From positions 620,001 through 684,000 of the forward strand of contig NW_026577903.1 in the NCBI RefSeq assembly GCF_029407905.1: 64,000 bases of DNA, given 5' to 3'. The notes beneath the pieces were generated by a model. The model did not search any database, was not told the DNA's origin, and saw nothing but the letters and a program-made list of their open reading frames with translations. Every line of letters starts with the position of its first letter. Within the stretch, counting starts at the first letter, position 1. Below are positions 12,061 through 21,825 of the stretch, piece by piece. Origin of the DNA: Bubalus kerabau. Its lineage: Eukaryota; Chordata; Mammalia; Artiodactyla; Bovidae. A program made the translations under genes and the position numbers.

Positions 12061-14939
12061 CCTCTGAGAATTCAGGGATACTGTGGTGTTGGGAGGGGCC
12101 TCTCGGGACACCACTGAGTTTGGTTCAATGGAAGAGGGCCTCTTCTCTAGTTGAGGTAGGAACCTCAGGGTTCCTCTCCATTTCTGACTCCGATCGCAGG
12201 GTCCCTGAAGAGTTGGGCCAGGAGGGTAAGGCCTCGTCTTGTGTGAAGGAATGCAACTTCACTTGCCTCTCGAGTTGTTCACGGGGTGACAGTCCACATT
12301 TGGAGCTGTGAGTGGAATCGGCGGGTTTTTCCAGACGATGCATGGGGATGTCAGTGTCCCTTCGTGTTGTGCCTTCATCCACAGGGTTGCCTTCGAAGAG
12401 ATGTCCGGGCGTCAGGTTCTTATCTAGAGTGGACCGGGAATTCGGGATCTTTCAACATGTGGCACCAACCATGAGGCTACTTTTCGAATTTCCTCATGAG
12501 ACCGGCCTCATCCGGAGGTTTGCGGGGAACGTCGGGAACCCCTTGCAGACAAAGCATGGGAGTCGACCCTCCTGTCGCGATCAGGAGGGGTGAAGGGGCT
12601 CACAGGAAGTGGTGCCATGAACTTTGGTGTTTCCCTCGAGTGAGACCGGTATGTCAGGGAACTTTGGGGGTCGCATCAAGGGTGCCAAGTACCGTTTTGT
12701 ACTTCAGGATGGAACGTGGGACTTCTCTTGATACGCTGTAGCGGCCAAGGGCCTCATCTTGCGATGACGGGGGAGCCACGTGGTTTTTCTCGAGTTGTGG
12801 TGGGATTCTCGAGTTACGACGGGGATTTCAGGCTTCCTCTTGTGTTGGGCCAGGGAAGTCCAATCATCCAATCGAGTTGCGAGGGAGAGCTGGGGGTTGC
12901 GCTCGAGTCACTGCAGGGCAAAGGAGACCTCATCTAGGCTTGTGTCCAGGACCTAATGTTCCTCTCCAAGGGCCACAGGGATCTCAGGTTTGCATTCCAG
13001 ACTCACCCAGGGAGTCAGGCCTCGTGTCGAAGGCAAGCAAAGGACTCTGCTCTCCTTTCGAGTTGCGACGGGCACCTCTTGGAGCCCACTTTGTGGCCTA
13101 AAGGGAGTCAAGCCTCCTGTGAAGTTTGGAGAGAGGACTTGGGACTGCTCTCCAGGCCATGCAGGAAAAGATGGCCCTCATCTCGCGATGACGGAGGGGT
13201 CTTGTGTGTGTTCTCGAGCTGCGGCGCCAGTGTGGGGTTTCACACGAGGTACGACTGGGAGCTCAGGGAGCCTCTCATGTGGCGCCAGGGAAGTCAGGTC
13301 TCCATGTGCGTGGCGAAGGGGAGTGCGTTATTGCTCTCGAGCCATGGTAGGGGAATCTGACCTCAAGACGCGTTGAAGAAGGACTCTCGAGGTATTTCTT
13401 CGGTTGTGGCAGGAAACCCTTATTTCCCTCGACGTTTGCCGGTGGCCTCAAGGAGCTTCTCAGAATGCCTATGAGAAGTCAGGGATACTGTGGAGATGGG
13501 AGTGGCCTCTCGGGACTCCACTGGGTTTGTTTTAATGGAAGAGGGCCTCATCTCGGGTTGAGGCAGGAACCTCAGGTTTCCTCTCCATTTCTGACTCAGA
13601 TCGAAGCGTGCCTGCAGAGTTGGGATTGGATACTCAGGCCTCGTCTTGTCTGAGGAAGGGAACTCCGCTTGCCTCTCTCGTTGTTTAAGGGGTGACAGGC
13701 CAGTTGTGGAGCTGTATGTGGATCCTGTGGGATTTTCCGGACGATGAACAGGGTTGCCAGTGCCCCCTCGTGTAGTGCCTTCATCCACAGGGTTGCCTTA
13801 GAAGAGGTGTCCGGGCATCGGGTTCTTATCAAGAGCAAGACCGAGAAATCGGGGTCTTTCGGCACGTGGCACCAACACGAGGCTACATCTCGAATTTCTT
13901 CGTGAGACTGGCCTCATCCTGAGGTGCGCCATGAAGGTCGGGAACCCCTTCTAGACAAAGCAGGGGAATCGACCTTCCTGCCATGATCAGGAGGGGAGAA
14001 GGGGCTCAAATGAAGTGGTGCCAGGAACTTCGGTGTTCCCTTGGAGTGAGACCGGTATATTGGGGAACTTTTAGGGTCGCATCAAGGGTGCCAAGTAGCA
14101 TTTCGAACTTTATGACGAAACATGGGACTTCTCTTGAGACTCTGTAGCGGGCAAAGGCCTCATATTGTGATGAATGGGGAACCACGTGGTTTTTAAGAGT
14201 TGCGGCGGGATTCTCGAGTTACAACGGGAAATTCAGACTTCCTCTTGTGTTGGCCCAGTGAAGACCAATCTTCCATTCGAATTGCGAGGGAGAGATGGGT
14301 GTTGCTCTCGAGTCACTGTAGGGCAAAATAGACCTCATCTAGGCTTTTGTCCAGGACATAATGTTCGTCTCCAGGGGCAACAGGGATCTCGGGGTTGCAT
14401 TCCAGACTCACCCAAGGTAAGGCCTCATCTCGAGGGGAAACAAAGTACTCTGCTCTCCTCTCAAGTCGCGACAGGTATCTCTTGGAGCCCATTGAGTGGC
14501 CTAAAGGGAGTAAAGCCTCCTGTGAAGTTTGGAGAAAGGACCAGGGATTGCTCTTCAGGTCAGGAGGAAAAGATGTCCCCAATCTCGCGATGACGGTGGC
14601 GTCTCGTGGGTTTTCCCGAGCTGTGGCGCCAGTGTGGGGTTTCTCACGAGGTATGACGGGGAGCTCAGGGAGCCTCTCATGTGGTGCCAGGGAAGTCAGG
14701 TGTCCATGCGCATGGCGAGGGGGAGCGTGTCATTGCTCTCGAGTCATGGTAGGGGAATCCGGCCTCAAGACCCGTTGAAGACGGACTCTTGAGGTCTTTC
14801 TCGGGTTGCGGCAGGATACCCTGTGTTCCCTCGACTTGTGCCGGTGAACTCAGGGAGTTGCTCAGGGTGCCTCTGAGAAGACACTGATACTGTGGTGTTG
14901 GGAGGGGCCTCTCGGGACTCCACTGCGTTTGGTGCAATG

Positions 14940-14945
14940 GAAGAT
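14940..14945. repeat. Left target-site duplication of the provirus
   Basis: The satellite reads gaagat just before the 5' LTR, and gaagag follows the 3' LTR at 21,826-21,831. Five of six bases agree, and the satellite consensus here is gaagag, so the left copy has probably mutated. Six bases is the usual duplication length for betaretroviruses. Confidence 0.7.
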
Positions 14946-15276
14946 TGCCGGGAGCCAGCGAGAGATATTCCACTCGTGACAAATGTCATGAGGAAAGAGT
15001 CTCGGCATACGCAAAGGCGGGATCGAGCCTCCGGGAGTTCCCCCGTATATTCTTCAGCATCTACCCCCAAAAACCAAAGTCTGCCTTCTTTATTGCTTTG
15101 TTCTCTCACCTCTGACATTACTGGGGATGTCCCCCACCACCATCTCACTCTCTCTGTCAAAGAGCTAACTTACAGCTCCAACTAATAATGTTCCTGGGCA
15201 ATTAGTAGTGTTTAAATCCAAACCCCTCAGATGGTTTTCTAACTCGCCTGACAAGTTTACCCGGTCTCCTACAGCT

Positions 15277-15483
15277 ATGCATACGATTGTGTACAGTCTC
15301 CCAGCCTCGAGACGCACGGGAAGTTTAAGATATTCAAATAGCTTAGAGCCTCTCAGAGAGTTAGAAACTGTCAGAATAAAACTAGTAAAAGATTTCATTG
15401 ATGAACCAATGCTTTTTGCCAAGTTTCCACATCCCCTGAATTGTATCCTTGAATGTGTGCTAATTAATATAGTTGGTATGTAG
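15277..15483 (+). other. Short open frame shared by both LTRs (5' copy)
   Basis: A 68-codon frame starting at ATG. The frame is open upstream to about 15,168 without another ATG. The 3' LTR has the same frame intact at 20,863-21,069. The product is basic, with no membrane segment or family motif I recognise. Some betaretroviruses encode an LTR protein (the superantigen of the mouse virus), but that is much longer and I see no demonstrable likeness. It may be chance openness. Confidence 0.25.
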
Positions 15484-15828
15484 AAAAAATAAGTAGTGGC
15501 CTTGATGTTGGTAACTTTAGACCCTTAAGGCAATAAATTCTTTTCTTTGTTGTAAACCCATTACACATCCTCCCTATAGGAATGCAATTTTATCTTCGAA
15601 AGATGGCGCCAAACCTTAAACAATTACTCTTAGAGAAAATAACTCTTATGGTTGATAAGTCTTTGTCAAGAGTCATAAAATGTTAATAGGTCTTCTGGCC
15701 AGAAGATGATGTAAATCATCTAAACCATTTGTATACGATAAATCTGCAGAAAAGAAACCCTGGTTTTTGATAAGGATTAAAGACTGCTGACTTTGCATCC
15801 CCTATTATCCTCTATGTGTAACTTAGGG

Positions 15829-15853
15829 TATTAAAACCTGTGTTGAAAATAAA
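15829..15853 (+). promoter_or_regulatory. LTR core promoter and poly(A) signal (5' LTR)
   Basis: TATTAAAA at 15,829-15,836 is followed by AATAAA at 15,848-15,853. In the 3' LTR the matching sites read TATAAA and AATAAA, so the 5' box has one extra decay step. This would place the RNA start and R region just downstream. Activity is not shown. Confidence 0.6.
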
Positions 15854-16250
15854 GCTACGGGCCTTGCTCGCCAACGCTTGGTCTCCCCATGTCATTATTC
15901 CCCTCAATTTTCAGATGAGTGTCCATCTGGAGCGCGGATATCCTCTGCGACCATTTATTTGCCTGGGCTTCGAAGACCCACTCGATAAGGTGTCTAAGGT
16001 GGGGCACCTTCCTCTATTCTAGAGGGCACTTGCAGCCTCCGTGGTCAGAGCTAACCTGGTGTCACGGGTTATATTGATTTTCCGCGTAAACCAAGCTACT
16101 CAGCTGCTTTTCTCCACTGAATTTTCCTACTGAGCTATCCTCATTCTATTACTCTTTATATCTTTGATGAATAAATCAATATATAAATAGGTCGCCTACT
16201 CCATCTTCCCTTCGAATACCCTGGATCAGCTGGGGCTGGACCTCTGCAGG

Positions 16251-16268
16251 TGGCGCCCGAGACAGGCA
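16251..16268 (+). other. Primer-binding site, tRNA-Lys3-like
   Basis: TGGCGCCCGA followed by GACAGGCA lies two bases after the 5' LTR. It matches the tRNA-Lys3 primer-binding consensus except for one inserted G and a late mismatch. This fits class II ERVs. The following leader (16,269-16,492) holds no feature I recognise. Confidence 0.75.
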
Positions 16269-16492
16269 TTTCGAAGGTAAATCCCCAACCCCATTCCCCC
16301 AGTGTTCAGTTTTGGGGACAGATAGGATCCCACTTAGGGGGCTGCAGATCCCCCTGTAGAATAGACAGGGCGAGAGGAGTGGGAAGTGTTGAAGAGTTAG
16401 AGAGAAAAAACGGTTTCTAAAAAGGCTGACAAAAAAGGCCTAATCTTTAGATAGCTAAAAGCAAAATCTTTTACTATCCTTAAGTTTCTGAC

Positions 16493-17056
16493 ATGGGCAA
16501 CACTGAATCAAATGAAAGACAGCTCTTTATAGGAGTAATTTTACAGTTATTAAGTAAAAGAAGAATCAAGGTTAAAAAATCTTCCATTCAATCATTTTTT
16601 ACATTTGTACAAGACCACTGCCCTTGGTTTCTACAACAAGGCACTGTTAACCTCGATATCTTGAAAAAACTAGGAAAACAGCTAAGAGCTTATTGTGCTC
16701 AACAAGGTTTGGAAAAAATCCCTACTTACAACTTTCCTCTGTGGAATATGACTAGAGATGTTTTAGATCCAGCTCATGAATTTGAAAAGGTACCTGTTAA
16801 AGAGGAAAGTAAAGTTGGAAAAGTACCTGTTAAACAAAAAAGCAAATCTGAAAAGGTACCTGTTATAAAGAAAAGTGAAAATGAAGAGGCTATACCTAGC
16901 TATCGACAGCTAAATGAATGGCTAGCCGCTATGACTGCCAATGAGCATGTAAAAGATAGGGATGAAAAGAAAGATCAGCTCTCCCCTCAATTTGAAAAAG
17001 GTTTAGAGGAAACAGCAGCTCGATGCCATTCTGATGAGGATTTTTTTTTTTTTTAA
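16493..17056 (+). pseudogene. gag: gag, N-terminal (matrix) fragment
   Basis: A 187-codon open frame from ATG with glycine at position 2 in an MGNTES context, the usual site for N-myristoylation and membrane targeting of betaretroviral Gag. Residues 1 to about 98 have the matrix (p10-like) pattern of basic and aromatic residues, with a tryptophan-rich part near residues 42-44. Residues 99-131 are three 11-residue repeats beginning KVPV. The frame ends in a T-run (17,041-17,054) that adds phenylalanines and then a stop, so full-length Gag is lost. The ATG follows the leader at the normal distance from the primer-binding site. Confidence 0.85.
16787..16885 (+). repeat. Three 33-bp repeats within gag
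   Basis: Three in-frame units at 16,787-16,819, 16,820-16,852 and 16,853-16,885, each beginning aaRgtacctgtt and encoding KVPV plus a lysine- and serine-rich tail. They have diverged from one another but kept length and frame. Confidence 0.85.
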
Positions 17057-17860
17057 GCTAAAGATGCTCCTAAAAGTTTAAGAAAACATCCCTAATCAGA
17101 CCATCCGCTCCTAGGAGGTTGAGGGAAACATCCCCGGTCAGACAGTTCGTAAGATTTAGTTACCAAACAGTTAAAGGATCTCCGGAACAGAAGAGGAAAA
17201 CTTCGGGACGCTCCCATCCCCCTATGCCTCCTCCTCCATGTCGGGGTAAAGGGCCACCGCTAGGAGTTTCCCGGAGAAGGATTTTCTCTAGTCCCAAGGA
17301 TGAACTTGATCCTCACCTTGAGGCTTCTTTTCTAGTCCCCTCTGCAGTTTAGCCAGGGTAAAGAGGTTACAAAATAAATAAAAATATTCTCTAAAATTAA
17401 AAAAAATTAAAAATGGATTTCTCTGCATCTAAGAATAGACAAATATTTATTGACTGTGGAATATGATTAGAAATGTCCTGGACCTCCGTCACGAGGCTGT
17501 TAAATAGACTATGGGGGAGGCTATAGAGGAGGATGGTGGTGAGTCTCCATTTACTGCACAGATCATATTTTCTGCCATTGAAGAAAAAAAAAAAGGAGGG
17601 AGAAAGTGGTCTACCTCTCGAGGAAGGAGAGGGCTTACAGGACGCTGCGGCCGAGAGCCCTGGTGAGCTCCCTCCCCCTCTGCGCAAACCTTTAAAAAAC
17701 TTATCCACCACTTTCTGATTTAAGGCGACTGCCACCGCCTTCGATTGTGCCTCCCAGGACCCAGGAGTTCCCCACTTTGCCCCCAAAGCCTCCCAAAGTG
17801 TTGCCTAAGACTGAGGAAGATAAAAAGTTTTTTAAACAAAGGAGCTTTTAGTACACAATA
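17057..17860 (+). pseudogene. gag: gag, decayed downstream fragments
   Basis: After the first gag stop there is no long frame, but pieces keep Gag character. A proline- and basic-rich stretch spans about 17,160-17,350. A second stretch at about 17,580-17,720 is lysine-rich, then acidic, then proline-rich. At 17,454-17,482 the sequence tgtggaatatgattagaaatgt closely resembles 16,740-16,761 in the matrix fragment, which suggests part of gag is present twice. Capsid and nucleocapsid motifs (major homology region, CCHC knuckles) are not seen. Boundaries are approximate. Confidence 0.55.
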
Positions 17861-17929
17861 TGCAGAGTGTGCTCCTTGTTGAAAACTCCCTCAGGGGGGT
17901 CTCACCCAGGCTAGGAGAAAAGCGAAAAG

Positions 17930-18389
17930 GCAAGGAGATTTAATAACAATATTAACCCCTGATGTGCCGCTTACTCCAATTCCAACCAGAGTGGCTGGCC
18001 CCCTATCTGAGGACATTGTAAGATTTGTCCTGGGGCGTAGCTCGCTTTCTTTTAAAAAAAAATTAAATAAAAAAAAAAGAAAGAAAAGAAATTTCGCTGG
18101 TGCATGGTGTAGTAGATTCTGATGATATTGAGAAATTAAAGTCTTGATCTCACTGCCTATCAAAACTGTACAAATTAATAAAGGTCAAAGAGTAACACAG
18201 CTTTTACTTTTACCTTACTATCAGACAAGGAAAAACTTGACTTCTCAAGCTAAGAGCCACAAAACATTTGGATCTAGTGATCTAGCCTTTTGGGTGCAGG
18301 AAATTACAGTTCCAAGGCCTTTAAAAGATCTTTTAATTCAAGAGAATAAAACGCCAGGGCTATTAGACACAGGAACAGACGTCTCTTAA
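17930..18389 (+). pseudogene. pro: pro remnant: dUTPase and start of protease
   Basis: In betaretroviruses the pro frame encodes a dUTPase (hydrolyses dUTP) followed by the aspartic protease. An early dUTPase motif reads LGRSS at about 18,030. After an A-rich tract, the frame from 18,144 shows GQRVTQLLLLP (about 18,183-18,215) and then FGSSD (about 18,267-18,281), the dUTPase core and C-terminal glycine-rich motif. Next comes the protease start, with the catalytic triplet D-T-G at 18,366-18,374, followed by a stop. The rest of the protease is missing. The A-rich tract at 18,050-18,090 and a frame change near 18,140 break the dUTPase. Confidence 0.8.
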
Positions 18390-18489
18390 CATTGCTGGGA
18401 AAGACTGGCCCAGCTCCTGGCCAACACATAATACTGAAAATGAGTTGGTGGGATTAGAGAAAGTGGTATGTGGGGTGGAGATGCTGTAC

Positions 18490-19030
18490 AGGTGGTACAT
18501 TTAACAATACTTTATATATTGTTATAAATACATAATATAAATGTATTTGCCTAATTACAGTTTGCCTAATTAGGTATGGGTATAAATAAACTATAATAAA
18601 GGTATACCTAATTCTATTTATAGATCTATACTTAATTAATTTGTATATAAATTAATATGTATACTATATACACACACATATATATACTGTATAATTAAAT
18701 ATATATGGCAGTAATATAATGTGTGTGTGGCTGATATTAATTGGTATGGATTGATGTGCTGTGATGATATATGTTCTATATACTGTATAATTATAAATGT
18801 GTGACATGTATTATTACAGTATATTGGTTTGTGTTGGTTGGTATTAGCTGTGTATGTGTTGTATTGTTGTAATATATATTAATTAATATATTAATTATAA
18901 AGATTAATTCAAGTATATTGATTTATATATATTATATGTCAATAACTTTATACTTGTTGCCATATATAAATACATATATAAATGCATTTTGCATTTAGGT
19001 CTATCTGTATACCTGTATACCAAAATGAGA
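18490..19030. other. AT-rich low-complexity tract inside the provirus
   Basis: About 540 bp dominated by A and T, with TATA runs, a short acacacatatata stretch and repeated taatta motifs. No coding signal is visible. It replaces the reverse transcriptase and RNase H region. It could be an unrelated insertion or an expanded simple-sequence segment. Confidence 0.6.
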
Positions 19031-19110
19031 TAAGGAGGTTATACATTTATTACTTAAATTTATACAGAGACCTAAACTAAACATTAGACCTAAATTAACA
19101 TATCCATAGG

Positions 19111-19152
19111 GAAACAGCTAGACAAATAGTGAAGTTATGTTCCAATTGTAAT
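19111..19152 (+). pseudogene. pol: pol remnant: integrase zinc-finger piece
   Basis: The frame reads ETARQIVKLCSNCN and then a stop. A helix followed by C-x-x-C is the second half of the HHCC zinc-binding domain at the N-terminus of retroviral integrase. The histidine pair upstream is not recognisable. The catalytic core (D,D-35-E) that should follow is absent; only about 120 bp separates this from the integrase C-terminus. Confidence 0.6.
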
Positions 19153-19276
19153 TAATCACTTAAACGTAAACACACAGGGGCAGACTACAATGATGAGACA
19201 CTAGATGCCTGAATTACAGGCTACGACTCGGCCCCTGGTCAAGTAAAAAGGCCTCCTTACGGGAGAGTGAAAAAGG

Positions 19277-19390
19277 CCAGATGTGTTGCTAACTTGTGGG
19301 AGAGGGTATGCTTGTATATTTCTACAGAATGCAGATTCTCCGGTTTGGATCTCAGACAAATTCGTCATGTCACATTCCCCAAAGACCAGG
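19277..19390 (+). pseudogene. pol: pol remnant: integrase C-terminal domain
   Basis: The frame through 19,283 reads LLTCGRGYACIF, then PVWISDKFV. This is the pattern of the betaretroviral integrase C-terminal DNA-binding domain (G-R-G, then a beta-strand, then a W-I motif). It marks the end of pol, where the env signal peptide and surface subunit would normally start. The sequence changes abruptly to GC-rich DNA at about 19,391. Confidence 0.7.
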
Positions 19391-19743
19391 TTCGCGGCGC
19401 GCGCACTCGCTCGCTCCCCCTCCCCCAGCCAGCTCTCGCCTCCGCGCCACCAGCAGCGCCTCGCACCCACCTCTCTGCACCCCGTGACCTAGAGCAAAGA
19501 AGTCTGTGCAGCGAGTGAGGGCCAGAGAGGAAAGCGCGCCCGCGGAGTGCCGTCCAGACCAGCGTGGCCCCACCGGCGAGAGGGGACCGCCCTGAGCCCA
19601 AGCGGTGGTGGCTAGCCCTAAACCACGAACCCTGCCCCTCCGCCCACCATAGGCGCCTTGGCCCACAGCCTGCCGCTCGCGTTCTGCCTCCTGATGCTGG
19701 GGACACTGCTCCCCTGGGCTGACGCCTACAGCTGCTCCCTGGT
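19391..19743 (+). pseudogene. TIMP2: Captured TIMP2 exon-1 fragment (5' UTR and signal peptide)
   Basis: About 350 bp of GC-rich, CpG-island-like DNA unlike the AT-rich retroviral flanks. From 19,649 the frame reads GALAHSLPLAFCLLMLGTLL, then PWADA and YSCS. This matches the signal peptide and first mature residues of TIMP2, a secreted inhibitor of matrix metalloproteinases, far better than TIMP1, 3 or 4. The start codon is ATA (19,649-19,651) in place of ATG. The first residue of the mature protein, a cysteine that chelates the protease zinc, is tyrosine (TAC, 19,727-19,729). After a few more residues it joins env sequence and soon meets a stop (taa, 19,754-19,756). The preceding roughly 258 bp is read as 5' UTR from position and composition. 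It lies where the env signal peptide and surface domain should be. It is non-functional as it stands. Confidence 0.8.
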
Positions 19744-20565
19744 TCATCTTGTTTAAACCCTCAATATAATGTTTGCTCCTTTGTAATGCTACAACATCCA
19801 CCTTATCTTATGATGTAACCACTTATTGAATTATGGTCTTGCTGTATTACAACAACTACAGGATTTAATGCAAACACGACGGTTTGTGGGCTTACTTATC
19901 TTGGGAACAGCAGCTTTGATAAGTGCAATCACTTCTGTTACTGTGGCAGCAATATCATTGACTCAACAAGTACATACTGCTCAATATGTTGATTCTATGT
20001 CCAAAATGTTTCTTTAACATTGGCAACACAGGAAGCTATAGAGAGAAAATTAGAAATGAGGGTAGACGCCCTAGAGGAAGCAGTAATACATATTGGGACT
20101 GAATTGCAGGCTTTAAAGGTGAAAATGGCATTGTCTTGTCATGCTGACTATCGGTGGATATGTGTAACACCCCTGAAAGTAAATGAGACAGATTTTGAAT
20201 GGGAAAAGATTAAAAACCATATTTCAGGTATCTGGAACAGCTCTGACATTGGTTGAGACGTAGGGAAACTTCACTATCAAATAGCAACCATGGAGCACTC
20301 CCGATTAGATTTTACTGCTGCTGGAACAGCAAATGATTTCTTCCATACTTTCCCTAACTACATCTCAGGAAAGAATATTCTGTCTAATGTCTTTAGCTAT
20401 GCTGCGGTGGCTGCTTTAATTCTGCTTCTCATAATCATTCTTCCTTGTATTGTCAGGATTCTTCGGCAGAGTATTCAGAGGCTCGCGACTGAGCTACATC
20501 TGGCTGTTTTAAGAAATAAAAAACGGGGAGATGCCGGGAGCCGGCGAGAGACATTCCACTCGTGA
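19744..20565 (+). pseudogene. env: env remnant: end of surface and transmembrane subunit
   Basis: Begins inside env, matching the sequence that starts at about 63,735. The order is the last part of the surface subunit, a hydrophobic fusion-peptide-like segment (about 19,885-19,970), a coiled-coil heptad region (about 20,020-20,130), a membrane anchor (about 20,380-20,460) and a basic cytoplasmic tail that runs into the 3' LTR. The frame is broken near 20,010 (frame change beside a stop) and by a TGA at about 20,254. Most of the surface subunit is absent. The gene is therefore inactive. Confidence 0.85.
20511..20531 (+). other. Polypurine tract
   Basis: An A/G-rich run (with one T and one C) directly before the 3' LTR, ending ggggaga. 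This is the expected primer site for plus-strand DNA synthesis. Confidence 0.7.
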
Positions 20566-21825
20566 CAAAGGTCATGAGGAAGGAGGCTGGGCATACACAA
20601 AGGCGGGATCGAGCCTCGGGAGTCCTCCCGGATATTCTTGAGCATCTACCCCCCAAAACCAGAGTCTGCCTACTTTATTGCTTTGTGCTCTCCCCTCTGA
20701 CTTTACTGGGGGCTGTCCCCCACCACCATCTCACTCTCTCTGTCAAAGAGCTAACTTACAGCTCCAATTAATAAAGTTCCTGGGCAATTAGGAGTGTTTA
20801 AATCCAAACACGTCAGATGGCTCTCTAACTCGCCTGACAAGTTTACCCGGTCTCCTACAGCAATGCATACAATTGTTTACAGTCTCCGAGCTTCGAGAGG
20901 CACGGGAAGCTTAAGATATTCAAATAGCTTAGAGCCTCTCAGAGAGTTAGAATCTGTCAGAATAAAACTAGTAAAAGATTTCATTGATGAACCAATGCTT
21001 GTTGCCAAGTTTCCACATCCCCTGAATTGTATCCTTGAATGTGTATTAATTAATATAGTTGGTATGTAGAAGAAATAAGTAGTGGCCTTGGTGTTACTAA
21101 CTTTAGACCCTTAAGGTAATAAATTATTTCCTTTGTTGTAAGCCCATTACACATCTGCCCTATAGGAATGCAATTTTATCTTCGAAAGATGGAGCCAAAC
21201 CTTAAAATAATTACTCTTAGAGAAAATAAGTCTTACGGTTGATAAGTCTTTGTCAAGAGTCATAAAATGTTAATAGGTCTTCTGGCTAGAAGATGATGTA
21301 AATCACCTAAACCATTTGTATACGATACATTTGCAGGACAGAAACTCTGGTTTTTGATAAGGATCCAAGGCTGCTGTCTTTGCATCCCCATTATCCTCCA
21401 TGTGTAACTTAGGGTATAAAAACCCCTGTTGAAAATAAAGCTATGGGCCTTGATTGCCAACGCTTAGTCTCCTAATGTCATTCTTCCCCTCAATTTTCAG
21501 ATGAGTGTCCATCTGGAGCACGGATATCCTCTGCGACCATTTATTTGCCTGGGCTTCGAAGACCACTTGAGAAGGTGTCTAAGGTGGGGCACTTTTCGCT
21601 ATTCGAGAGGGAGCCTGCGGCCTCCGTGGTCAGAGCTAACCTGGTGTCACGGGTTATACTGATTTTCCGCATAAACCAAGCTACTCAGCTTCTTTTCTCC
21701 ACTAAATTTTCCTACTGAGCTATCCTCATTCTATTACTCTTTATATCTTCGATAAATAAATCAATAGGTCGCCTACTCTGTCTCCCCTTCGAAAACCCTG
21801 GACCAGCCGAGGCTGGACCTTGTCA
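20532..21825 (+). repeat. 3' LTR of the provirus
   Basis: A 1,294-bp repeat of the 5' LTR, starting TGCCGGGAGCC and ending TTGTCA. TATAAA lies at 21,415-21,420 and AATAAA at 21,434-21,439. The shared open frame is intact here too (20,863-21,069). Confidence 0.92.
20863..21069 (+). other. Short open frame shared by both LTRs (3' copy)
   Basis: Counterpart of 15,277-15,483, with the same length and the same ATG and stop. Over the longer shared frame (20,794-21,069) it differs by about seven residues. No function is recognised. Confidence 0.25.

Larger units (their letters stand above)
1..14945. repeat. Satellite I (1.715-like) array, block A
   Basis: Tandem array of about 10.6 monomers. The landmark cctctgaga or its variants falls at 701, 2101, 3501, 4921, 6341, 7741, 9143, 10545, 12061, 13468 and 14870, giving spacings of 1,400, 1,400, 1,420, 1,420, 1,400, 1,402, 1,402, 1,516, 1,407 and 1,402 bp. 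CTCGAG and tctcgag-like motifs recur within each monomer, as expected from a short ancestral subrepeat. Length and sequence match what is known of bovine satellite I. Two sequence styles alternate: a CpG-rich one (for example 1-1,560 and parts of 9.1-11.2 kb) and a more decayed one containing gaattcaggcttcctcttgtg. Open frames here are incidental. The block ends where the provirus is inserted. Confidence 0.93.
14946..16248 (+). repeat. 5' LTR of the provirus
   Basis: A 1,303-bp direct repeat of 20,532-21,825, starting TGCCGGGAGCC and ending CTCTGCA. The length is typical of mouse-mammary-tumour-virus-like betaretroviruses. Near its 3' part are a TATA-like box and AATAAA. It contains an open frame shared with the other LTR. 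Bovine 1.711-type satellites are known to carry LTR-like insertions in 1.715-related DNA; whether this is the same LTR family was not tested. Confidence 0.92.
14946..21825 (+). mobile_element. Endogenous betaretrovirus-like provirus (ERV class II), defective
   Basis: A 6,880-bp element bounded by two direct repeats of about 1.3 kb that begin TGCCGGGAGCC and end in CA. The order is 5' LTR, primer-binding site, gag matrix, gag tail fragments, dUTPase and protease start, AT-rich tract, integrase zinc-finger and C-terminal remnants, a captured host exon, transmembrane env, polypurine tract and 3' LTR. Capsid, nucleocapsid, reverse transcriptase, RNase H, the integrase core and most of surface Env are missing. 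Every recognisable gene is interrupted or truncated, so it cannot encode a functional virus. By hand count the LTRs differ at about 15 of 279 positions in one alignable stretch. It lies in satellite DNA with the monomer phase unbroken, so this was a simple insertion. Confidence 0.93.

Noticed and set aside
1..14945. CRISPR-like or bacterial tandem repeat interpretation
   Set aside because: The unit length of 1.4 kb, embedded L1 and ERV, and satellite I identity make this mammalian heterochromatin.
15208..15483. LTR open frame as a viral superantigen gene
   Set aside because: Far shorter than the mouse virus gene, and no recognisable similarity. Reported only as an open frame.
17397..17786. 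129-codon minus-strand frame inside the provirus
   Set aside because: It is the complement of gag remnants and A-rich runs; no family resemblance.
19649..19756. TIMP2-like fragment as a working gene
   Set aside because: The start codon is ATA, the key cysteine is lost, only the signal peptide and a few residues remain, and a stop follows directly in env sequence.
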